Shown piece by piece: positions 8,187-16,245 of a stretch of 34,362 nucleotides of DNA (the stretch's first letter is position 1; every line of letters starts with the position of its first letter). The notes beneath the pieces are model-generated. The model ran no database searches and was not told the origin of the DNA. It saw nothing but the letters and a program-made list of their open reading frames with translations. Made by a program: the position numbers and the translations under genes. The stretch comes from Betaproteobacteria bacterium (lineage in GTDB: Bacteria; Pseudomonadota; Gammaproteobacteria; Burkholderiales; SG8-41): assembly GCA_947486575.1 (NCBI GenBank), contig CANKUB010000043.1, positions 1 to 34,362 of the forward strand, in the 5' to 3' direction.

Positions 8187-9167
8187 TCAGGCCGACACTT
8201 GTTTTTGCGAGTACACCGGCACCAGGAAATCGTGGTTGATTTCCGCGGTCAGTTTGGATAATTTTTCGAGGAAGGCCATCAGATACTCATGTAACCCAAG
8301 CTCGATGATCTGCTCGGTGCGCCCATAGTGAAGCTGGGCATGCAGTTCGCCTGCCAGCCGCTCGGCTTCAATGGACGAATCATCACACAGGCTTTTGAGA
8401 ATATCGTAGATGTCGTTCATGCACGCATGCAGTGACCGCGGCACATCCTGGCGCAGTACCAGTAACTCCGTCACCTTGGTTGGTGTGATCAGATCACGAT
8501 AAACCTTGCGATAGGCGTCGAAAGCGCTGAGCGAGCGCAGCAAGGCGCTCCACTGATAGTAGTCAACCGCTCCGCCGACATCGGCTGCGCTTGGCAGCAG
8601 CGTGTGGTACTTGACGTCCAGCAGGCGCGCGGTATTGTCTGCGCGTTCGACAAAGGTTCCCAGGCGAATAAAACTGTAGGCCTCATCGCGCAGCATGGTG
8701 CCGAAGGTAATGCCGCGAAACTGATGCGAGCGCAATTTCACCCAGTCAAAAAAGGCGCTCACGCCACTGCCGTGAAGGCGGCCGTAGTCCTGATTGCGCA
8801 TTTCCAGCCAGGATGTATTGATGTCTTCATACATCTCGGCGGTAATGGCGCCTCGTTCGGTGCGCGCGTTTTCCCGCGCAGCCTGTATGCACGAATATAA
8901 ACTCGACGAATTGGCAGGCTCCAGCACCATGAAGCGAAGCACGTTATCCGAGCTAATCGGCCCCGGATAGCGTTCATAGTAGGCGCTGGCAAGGCCGTTG
9001 ATTACCAGCGGCAGTGCCCACGGTTCCGCCCATGTTTGATCTGATTCCTGAACGCGGTAGGGCAGCAGCGACATGCGATACGTCACATCCAGCAGACGCG
9101 CGGTATTTTCAGCGCGCTCAATGTGGCGGGACATCCAGTAAAGATTATTGGCGGATCGCGATAGCAT
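8187..9167 (-). CDS. Alpha-E domain-containing protein (DUF403)
   Basis: A mostly helical soluble protein of 326 residues, the normal length for alpha-E proteins. It begins MLSRSANNLYWMSRHIERAEN and repeats the R-x-x-N-TARLLDV pattern twice (ERAENTARLLDV, then VERADNTARLLDV), which is characteristic. Alpha-E proteins are almost always encoded beside a circularly permuted ATP-grasp ligase and a transglutaminase-like protein and are thought to help in peptide synthesis, although the biochemical role is not established. The ATG at 9167 lies 5 nt after the ATP-grasp stop codon, with GGAG inside the end of that gene, so translation is probably coupled. No degradation or frameshift is seen here, unlike its upstream partner. 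Confidence 0.93.
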   Translation of the reverse strand: MLSRSANNLYWMSRHIERAENTARLLDVTYRMSLLPYRVQESDQTWAEPWALPLVINGLASAYYERYPGPISSDNVLRFMVLEPANSSSLYSCIQAARENARTERGAITAEMYEDINTSWLEMRNQDYGRLHGSGVSAFFDWVKLRSHQFRGITFGTMLRDEAYSFIRLGTFVERADNTARLLDVKYHTLLPSAADVGGAVDYYQWSALLRSLSAFDAYRKVYRDLITPTKVTELLVLRQDVPRSLHACMNDIYDILKSLCDDSSIEAERLAGELHAQLHYGRTEQIIELGLHEYLMAFLEKLSKLTAEINHDFLVPVYSQKQVSA

Positions 9168-9172
9168 GGCGA

Positions 9173-10662
9173 TTAATCTCCGGCCTCAAGTATCCAGGTG
9201 TCTTTGGTTCCGCCGCCCTGCGATGAGTTGACCACGAGTGAACCTTCACGCAGCGCCACGCGCGTCAGTCCGCCCGGCACCAATGTGACGGTTTTACCGG
9301 ATAGCACATAGGGCCGCAAATCGACATGTCGCGGCGCGATGCCTGCATCGCAGTATGTCGGGCAGGTTGAGAGTGCCAGCGTAGGCTGTGCAATGTAGTT
9401 CGCCGGGTTATGCAGGATGCGGTCGCGAAAATCGGCGATTTGCCCGGTGGTTGACGCAGGCCCGACCAGCATACCGTATCCCCCCGAACCCTGAACCTCT
9501 TTGACGACCAGTTCAGATAGATGGTCAAGAACGTATTTCAGGTCGTCAGCGCGGTCCAGTCGATAGGTTGGAACATTGGCGATGATCGGTTCTTCACCAA
9601 GATAAAAGCGAATCATCTCCGGCACGTAAATATAGGTTGATTTGTCATCGGCAACGCCTGTGCCAATGGCGTTGGCCAGGGTCACTTTGCCTGCGCGATA
9701 CGCCGCGAACAGGCCCGGCACCCCAACGATGGAATCTGCGCGAAATGCCTGGGGATCAAGAAAGTCGTCATCAACCCGGCGGTAAATCACATCCACGCGT
9801 TTAGGACCGCGAGTAGTGCGCATATAGACCGCATCATTGGTGACCAATAGGTCTTGACCCTCGACCAGTTCCACGCCCATCTGCTGCGCGAGAAATGCAT
9901 GTTCGAAGTAGGCGCTGTTGTAGCTGCCGGGTGTGAGCACGACTACCGTCGGATTGGGCGCGCCGGCAGGGGCTACCGCGCGCAGATCGTCCAGCAAAAC
10001 ATCGGTGTAGTGATCTACTGGCGCAACCGGCATGCGCGCGAACAGTTCCGGGAACAGTCGCATCATCATCTTGCGGTTTTCCAGCATATACGACACGCCG
10101 GACGGGGTACGCAGATTGTCTTCGAGCACGTAAAATTTATCTTGATCAGTCTTTACGATATCAATGCCCGCAACATGCACATACACATCACCAGGGACAT
10201 TGAATCCGCGCATTTCCGGACGATAAAGTTTATTGCCGAGCACCTGCTGCTCGGGGATTTTCCCGGCCTTGATGATCTCCTGATCGTGATAAATGTCTTT
10301 CAGGAACGCATTCAGCGCACGCACGCGCTGGCACGCACGCGCTGGCACGCACCGTCGGAAATGGTTTTCCATGCCTGTGCACGAATAATGCGCGGAATAA
10401 TGTCAAAAGGTATTGAGCGTTCGACACCGCCTTCATCACCGTAAACGGCAAAGGTAATGCCAAGCCGGGTAAACAGCGTGTCCGCCTCACGCTGCTTTTG
10501 CTTGATGAAATCCAGCGGCTTGTCTTTCAGCCAGGCCGAGTAGGGCAGGTAATGCGAGCGCACCTCAGTGTCGTCGCGATACATCTCGTTGTAGAAAACT
10601 GATCCACTCACGGTGTTGCCCCAAGTTTGCGCAGAATAAATACGCTCGTGTAACAGCAGCAA
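9173..10662 (-). pseudogene. Circularly permuted ATP-grasp protein (DUF404/DUF407), split by a 14-bp repeat expansion
   Basis: First gene of the Anbu operon. The N-terminal part (10662 down to 10312) reads [49 protein letters not shown], then ends in ...[14 protein letters not shown]-stop. The rest (10372 down to 9173) resumes in another frame as [22 protein letters not shown] and runs through ATP-grasp motifs ([52 protein letters not shown]) to the normal C-terminus. The break falls in a 14-bp tandem repeat at 10317-10351. Removing one unit joins the halves as [14 protein letters not shown], which matches the expected family sequence. The enzyme would ligate an amino acid or peptide using ATP. 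No other lesion is visible, so the change may be recent, phase-variable, or a sequencing or assembly error. The true start is uncertain: TTG 10662, GTG 10611 or ATG 10584. Confidence 0.88.
10317..10351. repeat. 14-bp tandem repeat, 2.5 copies, causing a frameshift
   Basis: GCACGCACGCGCTG occurs at 10317-10330 and 10331-10344, followed by half a unit (GCACGCA, 10345-10351). Because 14 is not a multiple of 3, each gain or loss of a unit changes the reading frame of the ATP-grasp gene. The version with one unit fewer restores the full-length protein. Confidence 0.9.
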
Positions 10663-11095
10663 TCATTGTGCCAGTGTGCGGAAATTATATCAGGAGTTAA
10701 TTTAAGTATTTGTTTTATATAATAATTTTAAAAATTAATCGTGATGCGTTTATGGTTGACTTGAATTCAGTCTGCCCATACCACTGCGGTGCAAGGGTGG
10801 AGCGCCCCGAAGTGGTGCAACTGCCGCTAGCGCACGAAAGTTGGTGGCAAATTGCGCTGCAACAGCTACGAATTCCAGAAATGCTGCAATGCAAAAAAAC
10901 ATTGCTATAGTGATTTTGCTGCCAAGTAGATTAGGGCGCGACGATGGCACGTAGTTTGCTTCTGGTATGAGGCCATCTTATAGCTGTATCGCCCAAACAT
11001 TCAGAAATTTTATTCTTTGAAGACCATCTGTCATGCGTAATGATTTTACGATTGTGCGTAGCGTCATTCAGTCGATATAAACAAGGAGCTTGATC
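10663..11095. other. Divergent intergenic region between the Anbu operon and malate synthase
   Basis: About 430 bp with no convincing gene. Bases 10681-10740 are strongly AT-rich (TTTATATAATAATTTTAAAA) and probably hold the leftward promoter. A short open frame at 10710-10910 has no ribosome-binding site or recognisable sequence. The rightward part ends with AAGGAG at 11083-11088, the Shine-Dalgarno of malate synthase. No hairpin terminator or operator stands out. Confidence 0.5.
10684..10689 (-). promoter_or_regulatory. Possible -10 element for the Anbu operon
   Basis: On the minus strand a perfect TATAAT lies upstream of the ATP-grasp gene in a very AT-rich stretch (10681-10740). No convincing -35 box is seen at 16-18 nt, so this is only a candidate. 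Confidence 0.3.
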
Positions 11096-12724
11096 ATGAT
11101 CTCCCCCATACCCGCAGGGATAACGCTACGCGCAGCCGTGACGCCGCAATTCGCAGACATTCTCACGCCACCGGCACTGGCGTTCGTGGCCATGTTGCAT
11201 CGGCAGTTTGAAAGCCGAAGACAGGAATTACTGGCCAAACGCGCCGCACGACAATTGGAATTTGATGCTGGCAAGTTGCCGGATTTTTTGCCGGAAACCC
11301 AGGCTATTCGCGATGCGGAGTGGACCATCGCACCGCAACCGGCGGATATGCTCGACCGCCGCGTTGAAATCACCGGCCCGACTGACCGCAAAATGGTGAT
11401 CAATGCGCTCAATTGCGGCGCATCAACGTTCATGGCCGATTTTGAAGACGCCAATTGCCCAACGTGGGAAAGCATGATCGATGGTCAGCGCAACCTGCGC
11501 GACGCCGTGCGCCGTACCATCTCGCTTGAGCAGGGCGCCAAGCAATACCGGCTGCAATACAAAATTGCCGTGCTGATACCGCGCCCGCGTGGCTGGCATC
11601 TTGACGAAAAACATGTGCTGATCGACGGCAAACCGGTCTCTGGTGGCATCTTTGATTTCGCGCTGTATTTTTTTCACAATGCCAAAGAATTATTGGCGCG
11701 CGGCAGCGGCCCGTATTTTTATCTGCCGAAGATGGAGTCGCATCTCGAAGCGCGACTGTGGAATGATATTTTCAATCTTGCGCAGGATGCGTTCGGCATC
11801 CCGCGTGGCACGATCAAAGCGACGGCATTGATCGAAACAGTTGTTGCTGCTTTCGAGATGGACGAATTTCTATGGGAATTACGCGAGCATTCGGCCGGGC
11901 TCAATATTGGCCGTTGGGACTATATTTTTTCGTGCATCAAGAAATTTCGCGTCAACAAAAACTTTTGTCTGGCCGACCGCGCACAGGTGACCATGACCGC
12001 ACCATTCATGCGCGCCTATGCACTGTCGTTGGTCAAGACTTGCCATCGTAGGGGCGCACCCGCGATGGGCGGCATGGCGGCGCAGATTCCGATCAAGGAT
12101 GATCCCGTGGCAAACGAAGCGGCAATGGAGAAAGTGCGCGCTGACAAATTGCGCGAGGTCACGGATGGCTGTGATGGTACCTGGGTGGCGCATCCGGGGC
12201 TAGTACCTATTGCTAAAGCTATTTTTGATGAGCATATGCCAGCGCCCAATCAGTATGGCAAACAACTTCCGGAGGTGAAATTCTCGGCAAAAGATTTGCT
12301 CGACTTTCAACCGTCGCAGCCCATCACCGAAGCCGGATTGCGTAACAATATCAGCGTGGGTATTCAGTATATCGGCGCCTGGCTGGCAGGTAATGGCTGC
12401 GTGCCCGTATTCAATCTGATGGAAGACGCAGCTACGGCGGAAATCTCACGTTCACAAATCTGGCAATGGATACGCAGCCCGAAGGGTGTGCTCGACGACG
12501 GGCGAAAGGTCACCGTTGAATTGTTTCACGAGTCGCTGGCCGCCGAAATACCTAAAATCAAGGCGTATCTGGGTGAGAATGCTTGGGCGGCAGGTAAATA
12601 TACGGAGGCCGCACAAATGTTTGATCAGATGTGCACGGGGGAATACGTAGAGTTTTTGACTTTGCCGACATACGATTGGCTTACTCGCGACCTGGAGACC
12701 TGCAGCGCTGCAATTGCGGCATGA
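11096..12724 (+). CDS. aceB: Malate synthase A
   Basis: Condenses glyoxylate and acetyl-CoA to malate in the glyoxylate bypass, needed for growth on acetate, fatty acids and C2-yielding substrates. The 542-residue length fits isoform A. Motifs include [20 protein letters not shown] (metal and substrate site), [18 protein letters not shown] with the catalytic Arg, [33 protein letters not shown], and [19 protein letters not shown] with the probable catalytic Asp near residue 444. The ATG at 11096 is chosen over an in-frame TTG at 11090 because AAGGAG (11083-11088) lies 7 nt before it. No isocitrate lyase gene is in the window. The gene ends at a strong hairpin shared with the converging PHB depolymerase, and both fit carbon storage and C2 metabolism. 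Confidence 0.96.
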   Translation: MISPIPAGITLRAAVTPQFADILTPPALAFVAMLHRQFESRRQELLAKRAARQLEFDAGKLPDFLPETQAIRDAEWTIAPQPADMLDRRVEITGPTDRKMVINALNCGASTFMADFEDANCPTWESMIDGQRNLRDAVRRTISLEQGAKQYRLQYKIAVLIPRPRGWHLDEKHVLIDGKPVSGGIFDFALYFFHNAKELLARGSGPYFYLPKMESHLEARLWNDIFNLAQDAFGIPRGTIKATALIETVVAAFEMDEFLWELREHSAGLNIGRWDYIFSCIKKFRVNKNFCLADRAQVTMTAPFMRAYALSLVKTCHRRGAPAMGGMAAQIPIKDDPVANEAAMEKVRADKLREVTDGCDGTWVAHPGLVPIAKAIFDEHMPAPNQYGKQLPEVKFSAKDLLDFQPSQPITEAGLRNNISVGIQYIGAWLAGNGCVPVFNLMEDAATAEISRSQIWQWIRSPKGVLDDGRKVTVELFHESLAAEIPKIKAYLGENAWAAGKYTEAAQMFDQMCTGEYVEFLTLPTYDWLTRDLETCSAAIAA

Positions 12725-12732
12725 TGCGTCCG

Positions 12733-12760
12733 GCGTAGCACCCGCAATCGGGTGCTACGC
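12733..12760. terminator. Bidirectional hairpin between aceB and phaZ
   Basis: GCGTAGCACCCG (12733-12744) and CGGGTGCTACGC (12749-12760) form a perfect 12-bp stem with loop CAAT, exactly in the 38-bp gap between two converging genes. No U-tract follows on either strand, so it may act as a bidirectional barrier or an RNA 3'-end stabiliser rather than a classic intrinsic terminator. Confidence 0.65.
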
Positions 12761-12762
12761 TG

Positions 12763-13992
12763 CTACGACGCCGCTACGTTTATCGCCTCTCGTACCACCG
12801 GATAAATGTTATTGTTCCAGCGCCTGCCGCTGAACACGCCGTAATGTCCGGCACCGGCTTCGATATAGTGCGTGAGCATGTACTGCCGCAAGCCGCTGCA
12901 TAAATCATGTGCAGCCAGTGTTTGGCCCAGCGAGCAGATATCGTCTTTTTCGCCTTCGACAGTCAGCAGTGCTGTGCGTCGAATGGCAGCAGGGTTCACT
13001 TTTCTGCCACGCCATTTTAGCTTGCCTCGCGGCAAGGCGTATTCCTGAAATACGAGCTTTACGGTCTCCAGATAAAATTCGGCGGGCAAGTCCGCAACCG
13101 CAAAATACTCTTCATAAAAACTGCGGGTGATAGCCGCTTTTTCCATGTCGCCCTTGACCAGATCGCGATAGAACTGGCGAAACGAATGGATATGACGCTT
13201 CAGATTCATGTTCGGAAAAGCTGAAATTTGCACGAATCCGGGATAGACCTGTCTCATCGCACCTCTGTGGCGGTAGGGAACCGCATCAATCAGGTTTTTC
13301 TCGAACCATCTGACGGATTTAGTCATCGCGAGTTTGTTGACTTCCGTTGGGCTGATGCGGCAGTCAATCGGGCCAGCCATTAAGGTCAGACTCGCAGGCG
13401 TTGCATCATGACCATCCTCCGACATAATGGCCACTGCAGCGAGCGCGGGCACGCACGGCTGGCAGATGGCCACCATATGCGCGCCGGGGCCTATCACATC
13501 CATAAACGTCATCAGATGTTCGATGTATTCGTCCATGCCAAAGCGTCCGCACAGCACGGGCACGTCGCGCGCGTTGTGCCAGTCTGTAATGTACACGTCG
13601 TGATCGGCAAGCATGGTGCGTACCGTTTCCCGCAGCAGGGTCGCAAAATGGCCCGACATGGGTGCAACGAGCAACACTCGCGGCTGGTTAACGGCAATAT
13701 TTTTTTTGAAATGCAATAGCGTACAAAACGGCGTGGTATACGGAGCCACTTCGCGCACGCCCACTTCTCGTGCGTCGACCTTAACGGCGTCGATGCCGAA
13801 ATCCCGGCGCACGTGGGTTAAATCGGTAAGCTTCAGAATTTCGCAGGCGGCTGTCAGCTTGCGAGTAGCCCACGTCGTCGCACCTGCGCGTGCACCATCC
13901 AGGAGTGGAGAAACGACCTTTGCCGCGGACCTTAGCGGCGACATCAAGTCGGCATTAGACTGATAAGTCTGATAAATCATCGAGTTATCCAT
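12763..13992 (-). CDS. phaZ: Intracellular polyhydroxyalkanoate (PHB) depolymerase
   Basis: A cytoplasmic alpha/beta-hydrolase of 409 residues that mobilises stored PHB granules. No signal peptide is present, as expected for the intracellular PhaZ type. The nucleophile is a Cys in the lipase-box-like VAICQPCVPALAAV (Cys177), as in Ralstonia PhaZ1, which uses Cys rather than Ser. The acid and base are probably Asp in VEGEKDDICSLGQT and His in EAGAGHYGVFSGRRW. VLLVAPMSGHFATLLRETVR and VYITDWHNARDVP are further family signatures. A second in-frame ATG at 13980 (MIYQTYQ) matches the usual family start and is an alternative. The gene converges on aceB, and both are involved in acetyl-CoA-linked storage carbon use. 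Confidence 0.93.
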   Translation of the reverse strand: MDNSMIYQTYQSNADLMSPLRSAAKVVSPLLDGARAGATTWATRKLTAACEILKLTDLTHVRRDFGIDAVKVDAREVGVREVAPYTTPFCTLLHFKKNIAVNQPRVLLVAPMSGHFATLLRETVRTMLADHDVYITDWHNARDVPVLCGRFGMDEYIEHLMTFMDVIGPGAHMVAICQPCVPALAAVAIMSEDGHDATPASLTLMAGPIDCRISPTEVNKLAMTKSVRWFEKNLIDAVPYRHRGAMRQVYPGFVQISAFPNMNLKRHIHSFRQFYRDLVKGDMEKAAITRSFYEEYFAVADLPAEFYLETVKLVFQEYALPRGKLKWRGRKVNPAAIRRTALLTVEGEKDDICSLGQTLAAHDLCSGLRQYMLTHYIEAGAGHYGVFSGRRWNNNIYPVVREAINVAAS

Positions 13993-14060
13993 GAGGTTGT
14001 CAAGGTTCAGGAAGTGGTGATTGCATATACCTACGCAAAATACAGGCCAGCTTTACGAAT

Positions 14061-14075
14061 TGGCACAGTACTTGC
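14061..14075 (+). promoter_or_regulatory. Predicted sigma-54 (-24/-12) promoter
   Basis: TGGCACAGTACTTGC has GG and GC separated by exactly 10 nt and agrees with the sigma-54 consensus TGGCACG-N4-TTGC at all but one specified position. Transcription would start near 14087, giving a leader of about 60 nt to the GST start at 14150. No enhancer-binding activator is encoded in the window. Confidence 0.6.
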
Positions 14076-14149
14076 GCATGCTTGAGGCGAGGCCCAATTG
14101 CGTAAGTGGAGTTGGGTCAGATTCGCATCGATCAGAGGAGATCCGCGCC

Positions 14150-14806
14150 ATGGCCAAAGCCACGCTTAGTATCAGCAGCAAGAATTATTCATCATGGTCA
14201 TTGCGGGGCTGGTTGCTCGCCAGGTTCGCCAAACTGGATTTTGCAGAGCTGATCATCCCGCCCGGTGATGCCAATGCGCGTAAGGAACTGCTGTTGCTGT
14301 CGCCGTCCATACTGGTGCCGTGTCTTACCCACAATGGCATCCGAGTGTGGGATACACTGGCTATCGCCGAATACCTGAATGAACAAAAACCGCTGAGTGG
14401 CCTGCTGCCCAAGCAGCGAGAGGCGCGAGCGCGCTGTCGTTCCATATGTGGCGAAATGCACAGCGGATTCAGCAGCCTGCGTTCAGCGCTGCCGATGAAT
14501 CTCAAAGCGCATTTTCCCGGGCACAAAATCTGGGCGCGTGCAGTAGGCGACATCGACCGCATTGCTGTCATCTGGCGCGAATGTCTGCGCGACTATGGCG
14601 GGCCGTATTTGTTCGGGGGCAAACGTTGCATGGCTGATGCCATGTATGCTCCGGTAGTCACGCGATTTCTTACTTACGACGTAAAGCTGGACGCCCGTTG
14701 TTCGGCTTACGCCAAAACAATTATGGCCATGCCGGAGTTGCAGGCCTGGATTGCAGACGCCAAACTTGAACATGAAGACATCGACGAACTCGATATGGAG
14801 TTCTGA
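14150..14806 (+). CDS. Glutathione S-transferase family protein
   Basis: A cytosolic 218-residue protein with the two-domain GST layout. The N-terminal thioredoxin-like domain begins LSISSKNYSSWSLRGWLLARFAKLDF (the SSWSLR segment is the usual site of the glutathione-activating Ser) and includes LSPSILVPCLTHNGIRVWDTLAIAEYL, containing the cis-Pro and the glutathione-contacting residues. The C-terminal helical domain follows, with FGGKRCMADAMYAPVVTRFLTYD. The ATG at 14150 is chosen over an in-frame start at 14021 because AGAGGAG lies 9 nt upstream and the family begins here; the extra 43 codons overlap the predicted sigma-54 promoter. The gene is a single transcription unit pointing toward the converging cupin gene. 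Substrate unknown. Confidence 0.92.
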   Translation: MAKATLSISSKNYSSWSLRGWLLARFAKLDFAELIIPPGDANARKELLLLSPSILVPCLTHNGIRVWDTLAIAEYLNEQKPLSGLLPKQREARARCRSICGEMHSGFSSLRSALPMNLKAHFPGHKIWARAVGDIDRIAVIWRECLRDYGGPYLFGGKRCMADAMYAPVVTRFLTYDVKLDARCSAYAKTIMAMPELQAWIADAKLEHEDIDELDMEF

Positions 14807-14824
14807 TCGATGTCGTGTTTTTGG

Positions 14825-15271
14825 CTAAGCCCGTAGTGCGGTAACCGTCGACGGCCAAGGCGAAGGCTCCGGTACTGCACACGGCCCCGGCACTTCCACC
14901 GTTTCGAAATCAGCCGGGCTTACAATCTCCAGATACTCCATGTCTGGCGAATAATCGAACAGGTAATGCACAATACCCGGGCGCTGATGCACGCAATCGC
15001 CCGCGTTGACCAGGGTGTTTTTGTCTTCGTACATGAAGCGCGCCCAGCCCTTAAGCATGATGACAATGTGAAAATCGGCGACATGATAGTGCCAGCCGGT
15101 GCCCTTTTCCGGCGCATTTTGGGCGCGAGTCAGTTGGGCGATGACGTTGCCGCCGGTCGCGGAGGCAATGCCCAGATCCCGGTAAGCGAAAAAATCACGC
15201 AGTCCAACATTCTTGAACTCCGTATCACCGGGTTTCACATGAGAAAATTTTACGGCAGGTGCGTCTGACAT
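14825..15271 (-). CDS. Small cupin-domain protein
   Basis: A single-domain cupin of 148 residues. The cupin core is visible as GTGWHYHVADFHIVIMLKGWARFMYED (motif 1, with metal-binding His residues in WHYHVADFH) and VNAGDCVHQRPGIVHYLFDYSPDMEYLEIVSP (motif 2). Such proteins bind a metal ion and act as isomerases, dioxygenases or ligand-binding regulators; the specific role is not evident. The start at 15271 is chosen because AGGAG lies 7 nt upstream of ATG in MSDAPAVKFSH; a longer frame to 15382 has no such site. It is divergent from the second Anbu gene and convergent with the GST gene. Confidence 0.85.
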   Translation of the reverse strand: MSDAPAVKFSHVKPGDTEFKNVGLRDFFAYRDLGIASATGGNVIAQLTRAQNAPEKGTGWHYHVADFHIVIMLKGWARFMYEDKNTLVNAGDCVHQRPGIVHYLFDYSPDMEYLEIVSPADFETVEVPGPCAVPEPSPWPSTVTALRA

Positions 15272-15462
15272 GTTGGCTCTCCTGATGGGGTAATAACTGC
15301 CACAAGGCCTAAGCATAAATTGTTCCTGCCAATCAATGCGGGGCCAGCATAGGGTCACAGCTATGCGAAAAAACGGCTGCACCTGCTTTGGGCGGCACGT
15401 TGTTCGGGTGCTGAGGCGCGGTGCGGTAAGATACGGCTTTTTCCGGGGCGGGTAGCTTTTCC

Positions 15463-16203
15463 ATGACGTATTGTGTAGCAGCAGTTACGGGTGACGGCAT
15501 TGTTTTTGCCTCGGATTCGCGTACCAATGCCGGCGTTGACCAGTTGGGTACATTCAGCAAGATGACGGTGATCGAATCGCCGGATGATCGCGTGATTGTG
15601 TTGCTGTGCGCCGGCAATCTGGCCTCCACGCAAAGTGTGATCAGCCTGCTGAAGTTGCGCATGAAAGATGAGACCGGGGAGATTGACCCAAAGGGTATTC
15701 TCGGCCTGCGCAGTCTCTACGATGTGGCGGCATTGGTAGGCGACACCATGCGCGAGGTAGTAACGCGTGACGGCGCGGCGTTGACGCAGCAGAATATTGA
15801 TCCTGGCTGCACGTTTCTGCTGGGCGGGCAGATAAAGGGCAAGGCACAAAGATTGTTCCTGATCTATCCACAGGGTAATTTTATTGAATCAAGCCGTGAT
15901 ACCAATTTTTTCCAGATCGGCGAAACCAAGTACGGTAAGCCGATTATTGACCGCGTTGTGCGTTTCGAAACGTCGTTGAAGGACGTGGCCAAGTGTCTGC
16001 TTGTGTCGTTCAACTCCACCATGCGCAGTAACCTTTCCGTCGGTCCGCCGATAGATCTGCTGGCCTATGAAAAAGACACGATGCGGGTAACCTTGCGCCA
16101 GCGCTTTACTGATAATGACGCGTATTTTTCGGAGATCGGTAAATACTGGTCAGCGGGCTTGCGCCGCATATTTGCCGAAGCGCCCGATGTACCCTGGAAC
16201 TAA
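15463..16203 (+). CDS. Anbu proteasome-type peptidase, copy 2
   Basis: A 246-residue paralogue of the Anbu protein at 7344-8099, with long identical stretches (FASDSRTNAGVDQ, GKPIIDRVV against GKPVIDRVV, STMRSN). Catalytic residues are all retained: Thr1 after Met removal (TYCVAAV), Asp17 (ASDSRT) and Lys32 (FSKM). It differs by a longer central loop (LKLRMKDETGEIDPKGILG) and by ending at ...APDVPWN, without the acidic tail of copy 1. It is not in the Anbu operon but heads a rightward gene train, 42 nt before a flavin monooxygenase-like gene. The Shine-Dalgarno region is weak (GGGGCGGG about 10 nt upstream). It could form separate or mixed oligomers with copy 1; this is inference. Confidence 0.92.
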   Translation: MTYCVAAVTGDGIVFASDSRTNAGVDQLGTFSKMTVIESPDDRVIVLLCAGNLASTQSVISLLKLRMKDETGEIDPKGILGLRSLYDVAALVGDTMREVVTRDGAALTQQNIDPGCTFLLGGQIKGKAQRLFLIYPQGNFIESSRDTNFFQIGETKYGKPIIDRVVRFETSLKDVAKCLLVSFNSTMRSNLSVGPPIDLLAYEKDTMRVTLRQRFTDNDAYFSEIGKYWSAGLRRIFAEAPDVPWN

Positions 16204-16245
16204 ATTAGAAATCAATCCATTGGAACAATTTTCCCGAGAATAACC

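Noticed and set aside
10710-10910. Small open frame upstream of malate synthase
   Set aside because: It has no ribosome-binding site or recognisable sequence and begins in very AT-rich DNA.
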